Shown: positions 1 through 11,141, counted from the stretch's first letter. The stretch: DNA of 64,000 bases from Loxodes magnus (GCA_946699065.1 CAMPDV010000021.1:1426001-1490000), one strand, 5' to 3'. Program-made: numbers and translations. Notes: a model not told the origin generated them from the sequence alone.

Positions 1-240
1 AGCAAAAAACGAAATAAGAATATTAAAATAGTTCAATGATGAAAATATCAAGGAATTTCAATTAGAAGAATCATTAGATTCACTTTAAAAATATAATACA
101 TTTTTTATTTTAAGTTATGTTTTATGAAAATTAATAAAAATTAACTAAAAAATTTATTAAATAACCTGTTGTCAAAATTTTAGCTTAACTTTATAAAAAT
201 AATATTTAGTTATTAAAAAAAATACTTATATAATTTTAAG

Positions 241-306
241 ACAAAGCATGGTCTAGTGGCATGAAAATGTTTTGCGAATAGTCGTGTGTTAATCCCTGCT
301 GCTGTC
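241..306 (+). pseudogene. tRNA-Val relic (arm A)
   Basis: The 5' half keeps the CATGGTCTAGTGGC D-arm/A-box of the tRNA-Val genes elsewhere in the window. The anticodon arm and T-arm have decayed: GTTAATCCCTGC stands where the others have GTTCGATCCCCGC, and the acceptor stem no longer pairs well. It is probably a dead copy of the tRNA-Val gene. An identical copy lies in arm B. Confidence 0.6.
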
Positions 307-2200
307 AAGTTGATCCACAGTAATAATATATCTTTATAGTATTTTTCGCCTTCTTAAATTAATAATTTTTATTTAAAATCAATCAAAATCTCAGATTCAT
401 TTACTTACTATAGTTTACTCTGAATAATCTCATTTTAATTTTGATTCAGGACTTTTTTCAATAGAAATTATTTTTTTATTTTGCTAGTTATAACTAGAAT
501 TAAATGTCGTTTTTTATAAATTCAATTTGCTCTAACATCCATTCAAATTACTCAATAAACTTAAAGATCACTTTCTTAATTCACGTACTTATCTTTTAAG
601 TTTTAGAATATGACATAAGCATTTCATTCTCTTCTTTTAATTAGCAAAATAATTCTTTCACCGCAAATAATAATCTAATTATGCAAAACTATTTGCTCTT
701 CAGTCTTCTTTAATTATTGCAATTTTTATTATGCGAAAAATTGTTCTAGTTTTATAAGCTTTATAAATTTTTGTTTTTTTAATTTTCCTTTAAGAAAAAA
801 GGATAAAAATTGAATTTATAGTCTAAGAAGAGAACTTCACAGCTAATCTCTATTTGAAATCGTTCTCTCCCAAACTAAAGTACTACGTAAGACTTCGTGA
901 ATCTGCCATCCTTATCTCTCCCTAGATTCATTTATCCTTATGGTTTCTTCTTCAATTGTTATTCTATTCTTATATTTTGAGTTATAAGCTTTCTTTCTTT
1001 ATATTAGTCATATCCTTGTTGGTCAAAAGCAGAAAAGTTCATCTAATATTTATTTCTTATTAATTCTTTCAATTTCTATTTTCTTTCAGCATCTTTTTCA
1101 GCAATAATTCTTCTAGCATATATAGTATTGAATCTTTCTACTATAGAAGTTAATCTTAATTACATTCTATTATTATTCAGATTCAATGGAATGTTTGATT
1201 ACTAATCTTTTTATTTTTAAATTCTGCTTTTTATTATTCTTACCTTTCTAAAAGTTGCTTTATTTGATATTAAAATTAAGAAAATTGTAAATAAAACATT
1301 TTAGTAGCATCATTTAATTATTTATCAATATATTCCAATTTAATTGCTATTTACGATTAAATTTTGTCGAATATTTCTTCCACAGATGAGAATTATAGCC
1401 TAGTTATTTAATTTTTTTCTAGTTTTTCTATCCTTTATCTTTTTATTTTAATTCATAATTTATTTAATTATTCCTTGCTACATTTCTAATGCGTAAGCTT
1501 TCTTAGATTATTTTCCTTATGTTTACTAAAGTATTTATTCTGATTGGCTATTCTTTTTGCTTTTTATTAAATGAGCCAAGAGAGAACTATTTCTTAGGTG
1601 TCTTTTTTCCTTTTACGAAATTATTTCTTTGCTAAATCAAAAGTAGGTAATATTTTAAATATTTTTCAAATACTTAAAATATAATAATTATTCTGAAAGA
1701 TACTAATATCTAATTATACATTTTATGTTGATGCGGATATCCAAAATGTAATTTCTACTTTCTTTTTATTTTTAATTACAAAATTTTATTTTAAATTTAT
1801 ATTTAATATTTTAGTAAAAACTTTAAAATTTATTTAGCTTAAATTATTTTTTAATTAAAAATAATTTTTATGCTTTTAATCATATTTAATTTTGATTTTA
1901 AATAAATTGTATTTATAATTTTTTTAAATTTAACGTTTGCTATTTCTTGTAATTTAAAATATGCAAATCTTCCAATTTAATAACATAATTAACATAATTT
2001 ATTAAAGTGATTTCGCCTTTTGTTGGTTAATCACAAATTTAGAGTTTCCAAAAGTATTTCTTTTAAAGAAATCTTCGATGTCATATTCATCTGGTTTTTC
2101 CAGATTGTAAATTCTTATAAATTAGGCAATTCTGTCCTCTTGCTACTGCTTGGAAATCAAATCCTACTTATAAATTCTCAAATTGTCTCATTACATATGT
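307..2200. other. AT-rich stretch, no gene seen
   Basis: Very AT-rich with long A/T runs. I see no convincing reading frame, tRNA or tandem repeat. It is mirrored in 15,250-17,145. Confidence 0.5.
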
Positions 2201-2202
2201 AA

Positions 2203-2699
2203 TCTTTGTAGCTTTTAAGTAAGGTTACAATTTTTTTTTAATATATTCTTCCGTTTGGTGTGCAATAGATCTTAAATAAATCTATAGCATTGGTTTACCT
2301 TATGTCCGTGTATTTTACAGTATCAACATATTTTTACTATTTTCTAATAGAAGAAGGAATGATTCTGCTCCTCTTGATTCTGGATCCGATCATAAATTAA
2401 GTTGATTTTGCTCAAGTTAAATGAATTCTCTGGTCAAACTTTTGTCTTAAATTCAATTCGATTTGATTAATTTATTTTTACACCTCTTAAGAAGATGTTA
2501 GCTAATTTTATTGTTTCTAAGGATTTTATTCATTTAACGAATTGATAATTGCTAGTATTAGAGATTTAGTTATTTATTTAAGGTCTTAAACTTCTTTTGT
2601 TAGCTTTTAATCGTTCAATTGTATCAGATAAAAGTCGTTAGAAAGATTTGCTTAATTATTAGGATTTGTTGAAGAAGTTTATTGTTTCTTAGGTGCCAT
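2203..2699 (-). pseudogene. Zinc-knuckle (gag/ORF1-like) ORF, arm A copy
   Basis: Mirror copy of the ORF at 14,753-15,249. It starts at an ATG a few bases beyond the LINE tail. The N-terminal part is Gln/Asn/Lys-rich and coiled-coil-like, followed by a C-x2-C-x4-H-x4-C zinc knuckle. I class it as a fossil of a gag-like or LINE-ORF1-like gene. No polymerase follows it. It looks broken, with about one break. Element family and age are not determinable by eye. Because the two arms match closely, both copies carry the same state. Confidence 0.5.
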
Positions 2700-2702
2700 T
2701 TT

Positions 2703-5700
2703 ATATATATAAATAAATAAATAAATAATAAATAAATTTTATTATAGAATGCGTAGCGCCTAGTTGGTGCCCAGCTCTTTCCATATCTCAATATAAATAT
2801 CCATTTCTTCAAGTAAGCCTTCAGGTAATAAGAATTCTTCTCTTATTAGTTACATATCTTCCTCATTTTCCTCTATATTATCTCTTGTTCTTCTGTCTTC
2901 TATCTATCTATTCTTTATTAGATCTTTATTTCAAGCTTAATTTATTTTTTCTTACATATCTTACTAATTTTAATTTCTAATTCTTTTCTTCTTGATCAAG
3001 CTTTTATACACTCATAAAAATTATCCTTTTGCTGCTCTTTTCCTATTTATTTTTTCATTCAATTTTCTTTTCTATATATCCTCTTTTCCTTTTTTCTAAT
3101 ATATCTTTGATATAATCTTTTATTATCAAGTCAGCTTTAGCTCTTTTTCACTCTTCTTAGGTTCTAATGAATTTCTTGAATTTGGCCGTACCTCATATTA
3201 TATCAAATTGTTTCATTCCTTATCTCTCTACTCCCATTGCTCTAAGATTTCAGATACATTATTATCTTCCTTCTTTGTATTCTGAGCAGTTTTCTATAAT
3301 ATGCCTTTCATTTTCTCTTGCATTGTTACAGAAAGGACATTGACTTGTCATTACTAGGTGACTTTCTTTTAAGAAATACTAGCTCCCATTACATCTCATT
3401 CTTATTCTAAATAGGTAACATATTTCTTCCTTTCTATTTTTATTATCTCAGGTAGTTGGGTGGTCCTACTACATATTCATCAAATAATGTTTTTCTATAT
3501 TGTAATTTTGTTATCATTTACTCCATTCTTTCTCTATCTTCTACGTTTACTCTATATTCTCATATTGTACTATTAATGCTTTTCTTTCCTTTTAATTGTT
3601 ATTGTCCATCATCTATAAATATATTTTTGTCTTCAATTTTTAATTCTATCTTTATTGCTGTGCAATATTATTCAAATATAAAGCTCTCTTCTTTACTTAG
3701 ATCGAGCAATAATCCTTCTACTGTTTTTCTTTAGTTTCCTACTAATTTGCCTCCTAATCTCAACGTTTTTTGTCATAGGTAATGTTTACATTTCATAAGC
3801 TGCATTTCGTGTTCTAATATCTCATTTTGCACTTAAAAAGGGGCATCTATGATTGTTCGTAAAGATCTTCTCTATATTATTTCTAGTTGCTCCATCATTT
3901 ATTTTCCTACAAATTATTCACGATATGGGATCACTTCTGTCCCATAACTGAAAATTGAGGTTATGAAGTTTTTTTCATTATTCCTGTATTGTATGGTGTT
4001 AATCCCTTATTCATTGTTATTTTTCCCATTATTATGATTGCATTTTTTATGCTGCTTCAATTCTATTCTCCATGTGTTTTTCAAAACTGATGTTCTCTTC
4101 TATTATATGGCCTAGGTACTAAAAGGTCGTTACTCTTTCGATCCTTTAAATTTCCCACTTCGATAATATTTCCAATATTTTTCAGTTACTATTTTCTGCT
4201 GATTTTCATATCATTCATTTTGTTTTATCTGCAATTTACAATTTGTACTTTTCTGAAATTTTCGATTACTCCCTCTAATTATTCTCATTCGCTTATTAAG
4301 GCTAGGTCATCTGCGTATGCAAAACATCCTGCATATATTTCTTATGTTCATTCCTCTTCGTTTTTATAGTCTACTGTGATTCCTAGCTTTTAATCTTCCA
4401 AACTATGGAGAAGTCTTGCTATTATTGAGTTAAATAGTCTTGGCGATGTTATGCTTCCCTTTTTTAGCCCTTTATTTTTCGCGAATAATTTTGCTATTTG
4501 ATCAATGCCTTTCAGTTTAATTTCTTCTTCACAGAAGAAGTTTGCTAGAAGTTTAAATATCTATTCCGGTACTTTTAGATCGTTTAGGATTTATCATATA
4601 TCTTTTCTTTGCACTGAGCCATAAGCTTTCTTAATATCAACAAATATTAAAAATACATCTTTTTTGTTCCACATTGACCATTCCTATACTATTCTTAGAT
4701 GAAGATTTGTAGTGCGCATGATTTTCCTTTTTTGAAACTATATTAATATTCGCTTTCATCATTATGAAGATATCCTTAAATTGCTAGAAAATTCATGTGT
4801 CTACAATTTCTAAAGCATGATTTAATAAATAGATTGGTCGATAGTTCATCGGATTCATCTATCTTCCTTTTTTGTATATTAGTATTATGTATTGTTGTTT
4901 CATCTCATAAGGTATTACTCCCTCTTAAATCATCTTAGCTATCATTTTTAAAGTTACTTATGTTAATTTTTTCCCACCAGCTAAAATTGTTCCTACTTAA
5001 ATTTCATCAGGTCCTGCTGCTTTTCATTTCGCAAATTAATTAATGTTTTCTCAAATTTCATATTCGTTTACCACTATTTGTCACTTGTTTAAGAATTTAG
5101 TTGGTATCATATTATCAGTATCTTCATATAACTGCTATCATTCGTTCCTGAAAGTCTTAACTTCTTCTTTTGATAAGGGTACTCATTAATTATTTTTTCT
5201 ATTAAGTAGCTTTTTTAGTTTCTTCCCCATTTTTTTAAGTTTCCTTTATTTACATTGTCCATAAATAGGTTAAGTTATTTTTTAATATTTTTTTCTTGAT
5301 TAAAAATATTCTTGTCTTACTCTTTAGTATTCTCTATATTTCTCGTTTTGTTGATTTTCATTTATTTCTTCGTTGTTCTTTATCCTTTATTTTAATTTTT
5401 TGATGCATTTTCTGATAATTTTATTACACTATTTTGTTGTTTCTGAGTACTTATATATCTAAAAGTTTTATGTTTTAACTGTTCCACATACCATTTGAGC
5501 TCCTTCTTATATCTTTTTCTTTAATCATTTATAAGTCTACGTACCGTTTAGGCTTTCAATTTCTTCTTCTTAGATATTTTCTTGCATAAATCTTTCAAAT
5601 TTTTCTTAGATTTCTTTTTTTCTTTAATAGTAGTTAATTTATTTTTGCTATCTTTTATGGTTTTCTAACTTCTTTAAAAATCTTTATCTATATAATACCA

Positions 5701-8050
5701 GTTCTATGGGCCCCTATTATGTTTAATTAATAAAAATCACTTTTTATCACCTTTTCTCTCGTTATCTCTTTAATTAAAAAGTAATCTATTTTATATTCAT
5801 TGTTTTAGTGAACAAAATAACCTATTTCAATTTGATCAAGGCATATTAAATTATTCTGTTCCATGAACTGTAGCATTCTCTTACCAGTTAAGTTTCTTTC
5901 TTTGGTAGTTATTACTCTATGTGCACATTTCAATCTCCTATGATCATTACATTAAGTCCTTTTTCTGTTGCTTATAGTTTAAATTTGTTCACTAAGTTAT
6001 AGAATAGCTCATATTATTAGTTGTCATTTGCACAGGTACGTATATATTTATTACTGCCGGTTTTTCCTTATTTCAATGGCCGTCACTCGCGCTCCTCCAA
6101 AAAGCGTCATTTGGTTACTTCATTCTATATTTATTTGATCTCCTTACATATGTAGTTTCTAATATAGAATGCTACCTCTTTCCCTTTTTTTACCCCACAT
6201 TTATTAAGTTTTTATATCCTGCTATATTACACATATCTTTTTAGTCTTCAATCTAAATCTCTTATATTGCCATTATGTGGATATTTTTTTGAGTCATGAA
6301 TTTGGCTAGTGCTTCTTTTACACTTCTTACTCTCTAACATTTGCTGTCCCTATTTTTATGACTTATTCTTAATCTTTTTTTACACTCATTCCCTCTACTT
6401 CCTCTTCATCACTTACTTCTTTTTATTCATCTCATCTTCCTTCTCCATCTTTCTGCATTTTATTTATCATTCTCTGTTTTCATATTCTCTTCATTATTAG
6501 TTATTTCCCTTTTTTTATATTTTTCATCTTATTATCTACCTTTTCCTTCTTCTTATCTATTCTAATCTTCTTCTTTTTCCTTTTCCTATTAATTGTTTTT
6601 GGGTAATTGCTCATTTTTGTTTATCGGTTTCTTAGCATAGTAAATTCTAATTTAAATTTGTTTCGGTTTGCTTCTTGCTTCTCACTTTTATCTTGCATTT
6701 TATTCTTTAACTTCTTGAGCTTGTTCTATTTCTTTTTGTTTTATTCCTTTATTTACGTTTTTCCTTACATACTCCATTATACTATTTTGCTTATTTCTTA
6801 TTTCTTTTGTTAGGATTTAGCGTTTTTACCATCACTTATCCTATCCTTTTCTCTAATTTGCTTTATATTATATCTCATTATATAATTGTTTGTTTTCTAT
6901 TTTATTTAGTTCTATGAACATTTCTCTATCCCTCTGCCTTACATATGTTCAATTACATTTTAATAAAAAATAATTCTTATTTATTCATTTAGCATAAAAG
7001 ACTTTTTATTATTTAATTGTTTGGTTGTTTTAATTATTTTTCTATTCTCCTCGTTTTATTTCTTTCTCTTCTTCCCTTGCTTCCTTTAAAATAATTTACT
7101 CTTCTTCTTCAATTATCCTCTTATTTGCTTGATTTGCTTTTAATTCTGGTTTGTTTATTGTTAATTTAACTTCTCCTTCAAGTATTTCTAATTCTCTTGT
7201 ATGCAGTTTTTTCCATTTTGCTGCTTCCATCCTTCTGCATTGTGATCTGTGTGCCCTTTCAATATGCATAGACAGCAGATAAAATTTACTGAGAGCTGTA
7301 TTCTAATTTTGTTTCCGTTCAGGTCTATTACTTCTGTTATCCTCTTTGCTTAGTCTATATCCTTTAAATCTATGTACACTACACTGCTACCTGTTAGCAT
7401 TGTGGTGTTTGGATATGTATGCTACACCTCTCCTCTAGATTTTCCATATTGTCTCATTACTTCCATTATTTCCTTCATGTTTGAGTATTTGTTTATTATG
7501 ATGTAAACTGGATAGTTATAAATGTCAAAGTATTCTAATTAGTTTCTTGCTTAGATAGGAATTCTAACGCCTTTGAATATTCATTCCCTGAATTAAGCGA
7601 ATTGTTAGTATCTTTCTTCATTGTTGATTATTAAATATACTATTCCGTTTTATTTGACGATGAATTTGACCGATACATTTCCGTATCTGCTGTGGCTATA
7701 TCCAGTGATTCAAAGCTCATAGTATCGTAAGTCATGATAATACGGTGAGACTATGGGGCGTCAAGACAGGTACTTGTAAGACCATGAGTGGTCACACTAG
7801 TTATTTATCTACTGTGGCAATATCCAGTGATTTAGAGTTCATCGTATCGAGAAGTGATGATAAGACGGTGAGATCAGTGAAAATGGTTCCGTGTAGTCTG
7901 AGAGCTTGGGTTATAAGTCTTGTTTCCATTCGTAATAAAGAAAGTTGGACTAATTAAAGCGAAGACGTGGTAGAAGAAAGTGCTTCATGTTTTTCTCTTT
8001 TACATTGATGAGGTTGTGTAAAAGCCCTTCTTGAAGCAAACCATTTTTTT
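2703..8050 (-). mobile_element. LINE (APE-type non-LTR retrotransposon), near full length, copy 1
   Basis: Read on the minus strand, this is the same element as 44,983-50,489. From its 5' end at about 8,050 it has a leader (TTCAAGAAGGG, then CACGTCTTCG), ORF1 remnants (7,080-7,670 and 7,886-7,990) interrupted by a WD40-coding fragment, then ORF2. ORF2 has an AP-endonuclease domain (GDWN-type motif with TGA for Trp at 5,930-5,932) and a reverse transcriptase with a YADD-type site. A C-x2-C-x8-H-x4-C zinc motif follows at about 3,310-3,345. The 3' end is the GAGC...GCTC-type region followed by an (A/T)-tetranucleotide tail (2,703-2,738). Only its 3' 3.1 kb is inside the inverted-repeat arm. The hairpin is degenerate in this copy. 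Confidence 0.88.
7671..7885 (+). pseudogene. WD40-repeat fragment inside LINE ORF1
   Basis: The plus strand encodes about one and a half WD40 blades: a VAISSD...IVS...DDNTVRLWGVKTGTC-type repeat, then SGHTSY..., then a second VAISSD...IVS...SDDKTVR. The GH, SDD and RLW landmarks of WD40 repeats are clear. It runs opposite to the LINE and replaces about 0.3 kb of ORF1, which is present in the 45-kb copy. LINE sequence resumes on both sides. The fragment has no plausible start or full propeller, so I read it as a captured piece of a host WD40 gene. How it entered is inference. Confidence 0.75.
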
Positions 8051-8117
8051 AATATATAAATAAATAAATTCGATTATAGAGCGCGTAGCACTCTCGTTGG
8101 TGCGCAGCTCTTTAACT
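8051..8117 (-). mobile_element. 3' end of a second LINE, or of a LINE-tailed element
   Basis: On the minus strand this reads GAGCTGCGCACCAACGAG...GCTACGCGCTC, then a TTTATTTATTTA tail. It matches the last ~65 bases of the LINE at 50,428-50,489. The tail runs directly into the 5' end of the LINE at 8,050, giving a head-to-tail junction. No upstream LINE coding sequence is attached; the satellite at 8,149 lies about 30 bases before it. It is either a severely 5'-truncated LINE or the 3' tail of a non-autonomous element. Confidence 0.8.
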
Positions 8118-8148
8118 AATTTTATTTGATGTCGCGCATTTTTTATAG

Positions 8149-8940
8149 GTCTCTCTTTTCTCTCTTTTCTCTCTTTTCTCTTCTTTTCTCTCTTTTCTCT
8201 CTCTTTTCTCTCTTTCTCTCTTTTCTCTCTTTTCTCTCTTTTCTCTCTTTTCTCTCTTTTCTCTCTTTTTCTCTCTTTTCTCTCTCTTTTCTCTCTTTTT
8301 CTCTCTTTTCTCTCTTTTCTCCTCTTTTCTCTCTTTTCTCTTCTTCTTCTCTTCTTTTCTCTCTTTTCTCTCTTTTCTCCTCTTTTCTTCCTCTTTTCTC
8401 TCTTTTCTCCTCTTTTCTCTCTTTTCCTCATCTTTTCTCTCTTTTCTCTCTTTTCTCTCTTTTCTCTCTTTTCTCTCTTTTCTCTCTTTTCTCTCTTTTC
8501 TCTTTTTCTCTTTTCTCTCTTTTCTCTCTTTTCTCTCTTTTCTCTCTTTTCTCTCTTTTCTCTCTTTTCTCTCTTTTCTCTCTTTTCTCTCTTTTCTCTC
8601 TTTTCTCTCTTTTCTCTCTTTTCTCTCTTTTTCTCTTTTTCTCTCTCTCTTTCTCTCTTTTTCTCTCTTTTCTCTCTTTTCTCTCTTTTTCTCTCTTTTC
8701 TCTCTTTCTCTCTCTTTTCTCTCTTTTCTCTCTTTTCTCTCTTTCTCTCTTTTTCTCTCTTTTCTCTCTTTTCCTCATCTTTTCTCTCTTTTCTCTCTTT
8801 TCTCTTCTCTCTTTTCTCTCTTTTCTCTCTTTTCTCTCTTTTCTCTCTTTTCTCTCTTTTCTCTCTTTTCTCTCTTTTCTCTCTTTTCTCTCTTTTCTCT
8901 CTTTTTCTCGTCTTTTCTCTCTTTTCTCTCTTTTCTCTTC
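8149..8940. repeat. 9-bp satellite (CTCTCTTTT)n
   Basis: About 790 bp of CTCTCTTTT units with scattered 1-base variants. One strand is almost pure pyrimidine and the other pure purine. The 9-bp period is a multiple of three and the unit contains no stop, so long open frames appear on both strands (Lys-Arg-Glu repeats on minus, Leu-Phe-Ser repeats on plus). These are a by-product of the repeat and I do not annotate them as genes. Homopurine/homopyrimidine mirror tracts of this type can form triplex (H-DNA) structure. Confidence 0.97.
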
Positions 8941-9185
8941 CTGCGATACGTCCCTGTAATTTTTCCTTCCAAAGCATAGAATGTAATATGCGATTACGGG
9001 TACATCTTTCTCCGACCTATGATGAAAAAAGTTTCCTCTTGGCATTCAGAGTTCTCCAGCTTGTCACATCTTCCTTCTCTTGTTATTGGTTTCTCTTCTT
9101 CCGATTTATCCTCCGTCCGCGCTCATTTTTTTGTTGCCTTGCTGTACCTCCAAGCAGCATCTGAAAGAGAGGGCTTTCCACCTAT
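8941..9185. other. Unidentified, GC-richer segment
   Basis: This stretch is visibly richer in G and C than anything nearby (CCTCCGTCCGCGCTC; CTGTACCTCCAAGCAGCATC) and is not seen elsewhere in the window. Together with the satellite and the LINE tail it could be the 5' part of one ~1.1-kb minus-strand unit. I do not recognise a product. Confidence 0.4.
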
Positions 9186-9637
9186 TTAAATTAAGAAATA
9201 TATAATATAATAATAATGGTACTCATTTAAAAAAAATAAATATCATTATAAATTCCAATAATTTTCTTTCATATTTTTAATTATAAAAAAGCAATATCGA
9301 AACAAATATTTGTTTCATTAATAGGATAAAATAAATTTTTTTTAAATTTCTTATAATTTTAGTAATAGGTATACAATGATATTCTTCATTACTGATCTTA
9401 GATATTCTTGAATTTTGAGATTCTTGGACAATTTCAAAGTTTAACAATTTCCTTAACATACCTCTTAATATATCAAAAAAAATTTACATCTCTAGAATTA
9501 TTTATGGTTGATTTAAATAAATTGCAAATCTTTTACATTATATTTATATAATAAAGTTTTCATTAATTTTTCTATCTACTCAAATCTTAATTTAAAAAAG
9601 CTAAAATTTTATTTTTCTTAAATAAAAAAAAGACATA
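9186..9637. other. AT-rich, no gene seen
   Basis: A/T-rich with short homopolymer runs. No supported gene or RNA. The homology to 20.7-21.7 kb begins at its right end. Confidence 0.45.
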
Positions 9638-10039
9638 GTACACTTAAAGTAACTCTTATTTATACCTACAATTCTATGTTTAGATTGTTCTTCTTTTTGA
9701 TAGATATTTGAATAAAATTAATTTTATAACTATAATAAATTCAAAATAGAGCTAAAATCATTAAAATATCTTAATTATAAGTAATTTTACCTTTGATCAC
9801 AATATTACTTCCTAAACACATTAAAGATAAATACAAATCATTAAATGACTACAATCTTTATTAAAACAAAATTAAATTATATATTTCTAAAAATACTTGC
9901 TATAGCAATGCTTGTATGCATTAAATTATAAAAATTTAACAACAAAGAAACTTATCTCTATAAGATATATCTTATTTAAATGTATAAATGTAAAATTAAT
10001 AATCAATTGGCTTTCCTACTTCAACTAGAAATTGTTTGC

Positions 10040-10047
10040 TGATAATT
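10040..10047. repeat. Target-site duplication TGATAATT, left
   Basis: TGATAATT occurs here and again at 10,967-10,974, flanking the insertion. The empty site in the inverted copy (about 21,265-21,280) has a single ATTATCA. This fixes both insertion ends. Confidence 0.85.
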
Positions 10048-10966
10048 CGAATTTATACGAATACAAAATTAGGTTTTTGGTGTTCTTGGAGGTTATTCAA
10101 CCTCTTTCCCGCCAGCTTCTAGATTGCTCTAGAGACTTATTATAAAAGTCTGAAAATCTCTACAACTCTTCTCCTTGCCATGCATGTTGTCCTTTAATTC
10201 TTCTTTCACCTAGATGCTAGATGTCTTTTTCCTTATAAATTTCCCCAAATTTGCTACAGTATAATCTTTCTCTTTCTCTTGATAGCTTTATTTGTTATTG
10301 CTTCTTCCTTTTGTTCTCCAACTACTTCTAATAGTTTCAATATTCTTACTTTAAATTGAGAAATTTCTAGCATCTTTTCCACAGATGTTATTGAGAGTTA
10401 CAATAGTAACATCTTTTCGCTTGTCGTTTAGGTTTAAATCTTGAGTTATTTTCACCTTCAATTCTCATTGAATCATTCCTTTATTCTTTCGATTCCATTT
10501 AAAACTGCAATTTGTACTGATTTTCTTCTGTTTTTCTAATTTGTTGATCAATTCTTTCTGCTTCTATTGTTAGTTTTGAGATAAACTGCTCTAGTTTTGT
10601 GATATATTTCAAAATGCGTTAAAGTCTCTTTCTTAGGTCATGAGTCTAGATTCTATTTCCTCGGCAAATTTTTTCATTAACTTCTTATTACCTTTCTTTC
10701 AACTTTTTTACCTCTTCCTGGAGGTCTAGCACCACTTTAATCAGCTAATCATAGCTTATTTACTATTAAGTGGTGAGATTCGAGACTTCCGAGTACATAA
10801 AATTCTTAGCCTATTTCCTAGGCTTTTCTTCAGAAGTGGGAAATTCATCCTGATGGGTGATCTTTTTGTTACCCTATTCCTGGTCCTAGCCTTTCTAGGA
10901 TGCCGCTAACTCCTTCTATTTAGGAACCGAGAAGAATCTTTGTATGAATCCTGACATCTTATTTTT
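10048..10966 (-). mobile_element. ~0.92-kb insertion carrying a zinc-knuckle ORF
   Basis: Absent from the otherwise matching block at 20.7-21.7 kb and bounded by an 8-bp direct repeat. It has no visible terminal inverted repeats, no long terminal repeats and no poly(A) or TTTA tail. Nearly the whole length is one minus-strand ORF, whose ATG lies only about 10 bases inside the insertion edge. The class is uncertain: a gag-like or ORF1-only element, possibly mobilised in trans. It is young relative to the block duplication, because one copy is empty. Confidence 0.8.
10097..10957 (-). CDS. Gag/ORF1-like zinc-knuckle protein (fossil element)
   Basis: A frame of 287 codons, 861 bases from ATG to the closing TGA. 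In order it has a basic, Gln-rich N-terminus, an acidic patch around DEFPTSEEKP, and a predicted coiled coil (VVLDLQEEVKKLKERQQEVNE, about residues 95-115). A second helical segment follows, then a C-x2-C-x4-H-x4-C zinc knuckle (CYYCNSQQHLWKRC, about residue 190) and a charged C-terminus. Coiled coil plus zinc knuckle is the architecture of nucleic-acid-binding Gag and LINE ORF1 proteins. No protease, integrase or polymerase accompanies it. The element looks essentially whole as a single-ORF unit. Family assignment is inference. Confidence 0.6.
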
Positions 10967-10974
10967 TGATAATT
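10967..10974. repeat. Target-site duplication TGATAATT, right
   Basis: Second copy of the 8-bp direct repeat that bounds the insertion. Confidence 0.85.
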
Positions 10975-11069
10975 AGAATTTATTTAAAACTATATAATTA
11001 AAAGGTATTTAGCTAAGTGAATAACTAAGATTTACATAATTTAAGAAAGAGAAGAGTAGATTTATAAGA

Positions 11070-11141
11070 GGTTGTTTGGTCTAGTGGTATGATTCTCGCT
11101 TAGGGTGCGAGAGGTCCCGGGTTCAATTCCCGGAACAGCCC
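11070..11141 (+). tRNA. tRNA-Pro(AGG)
   Basis: A 72-nt cloverleaf. The acceptor stem pairs GGTTGTT with AACAGCC (one G-U). The anticodon arm is CTCGC-TTAGGGT-GCGAG with anticodon AGG, and the T-arm is CCGGG-TTCAATT-CCCGG. The D-arm holds the TGGTCTAGTGG A-box. A T-run (CTTTTTT) follows at once as a Pol III terminator. The inverted duplicate is at 21,101-21,172. Confidence 0.95.

Larger units (their letters stand above)
1..5802. repeat. Giant inverted repeat, arm A (open at window edge)
   Basis: This stretch reads as the reverse complement of 11,654-17,451. Coordinates of paired bases sum to 17,452 from the window edge to about 2.7 kb and to 17,456 beyond it. The 4-base step falls in the TTTA-type tail of the LINE, where arm A has one extra tetranucleotide unit. 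I saw no other length difference at the points checked (tRNA relic, zinc-knuckle ORF, LINE coding region). The arm begins before base 1, so the full repeat is longer. The inner end lies inside the LINE, just after TATATTCATTG at 5,792-5,802. Confidence 0.93.

Noticed and set aside
8149-8940. CRISPR-like repeat array
   Set aside because: Units are 9 bp and contiguous with no spacers; a simple satellite in a eukaryote.
8000-9045. Long KRE-repeat and LFS-repeat proteins
   Set aside because: They arise mechanically from a 9-bp stop-free satellite in several frames on both strands; no domain or separate start context.
10048-10966. DNA transposon with terminal inverted repeats
   Set aside because: The two ends do not pair and the only ORF is a zinc-knuckle protein, not a transposase.
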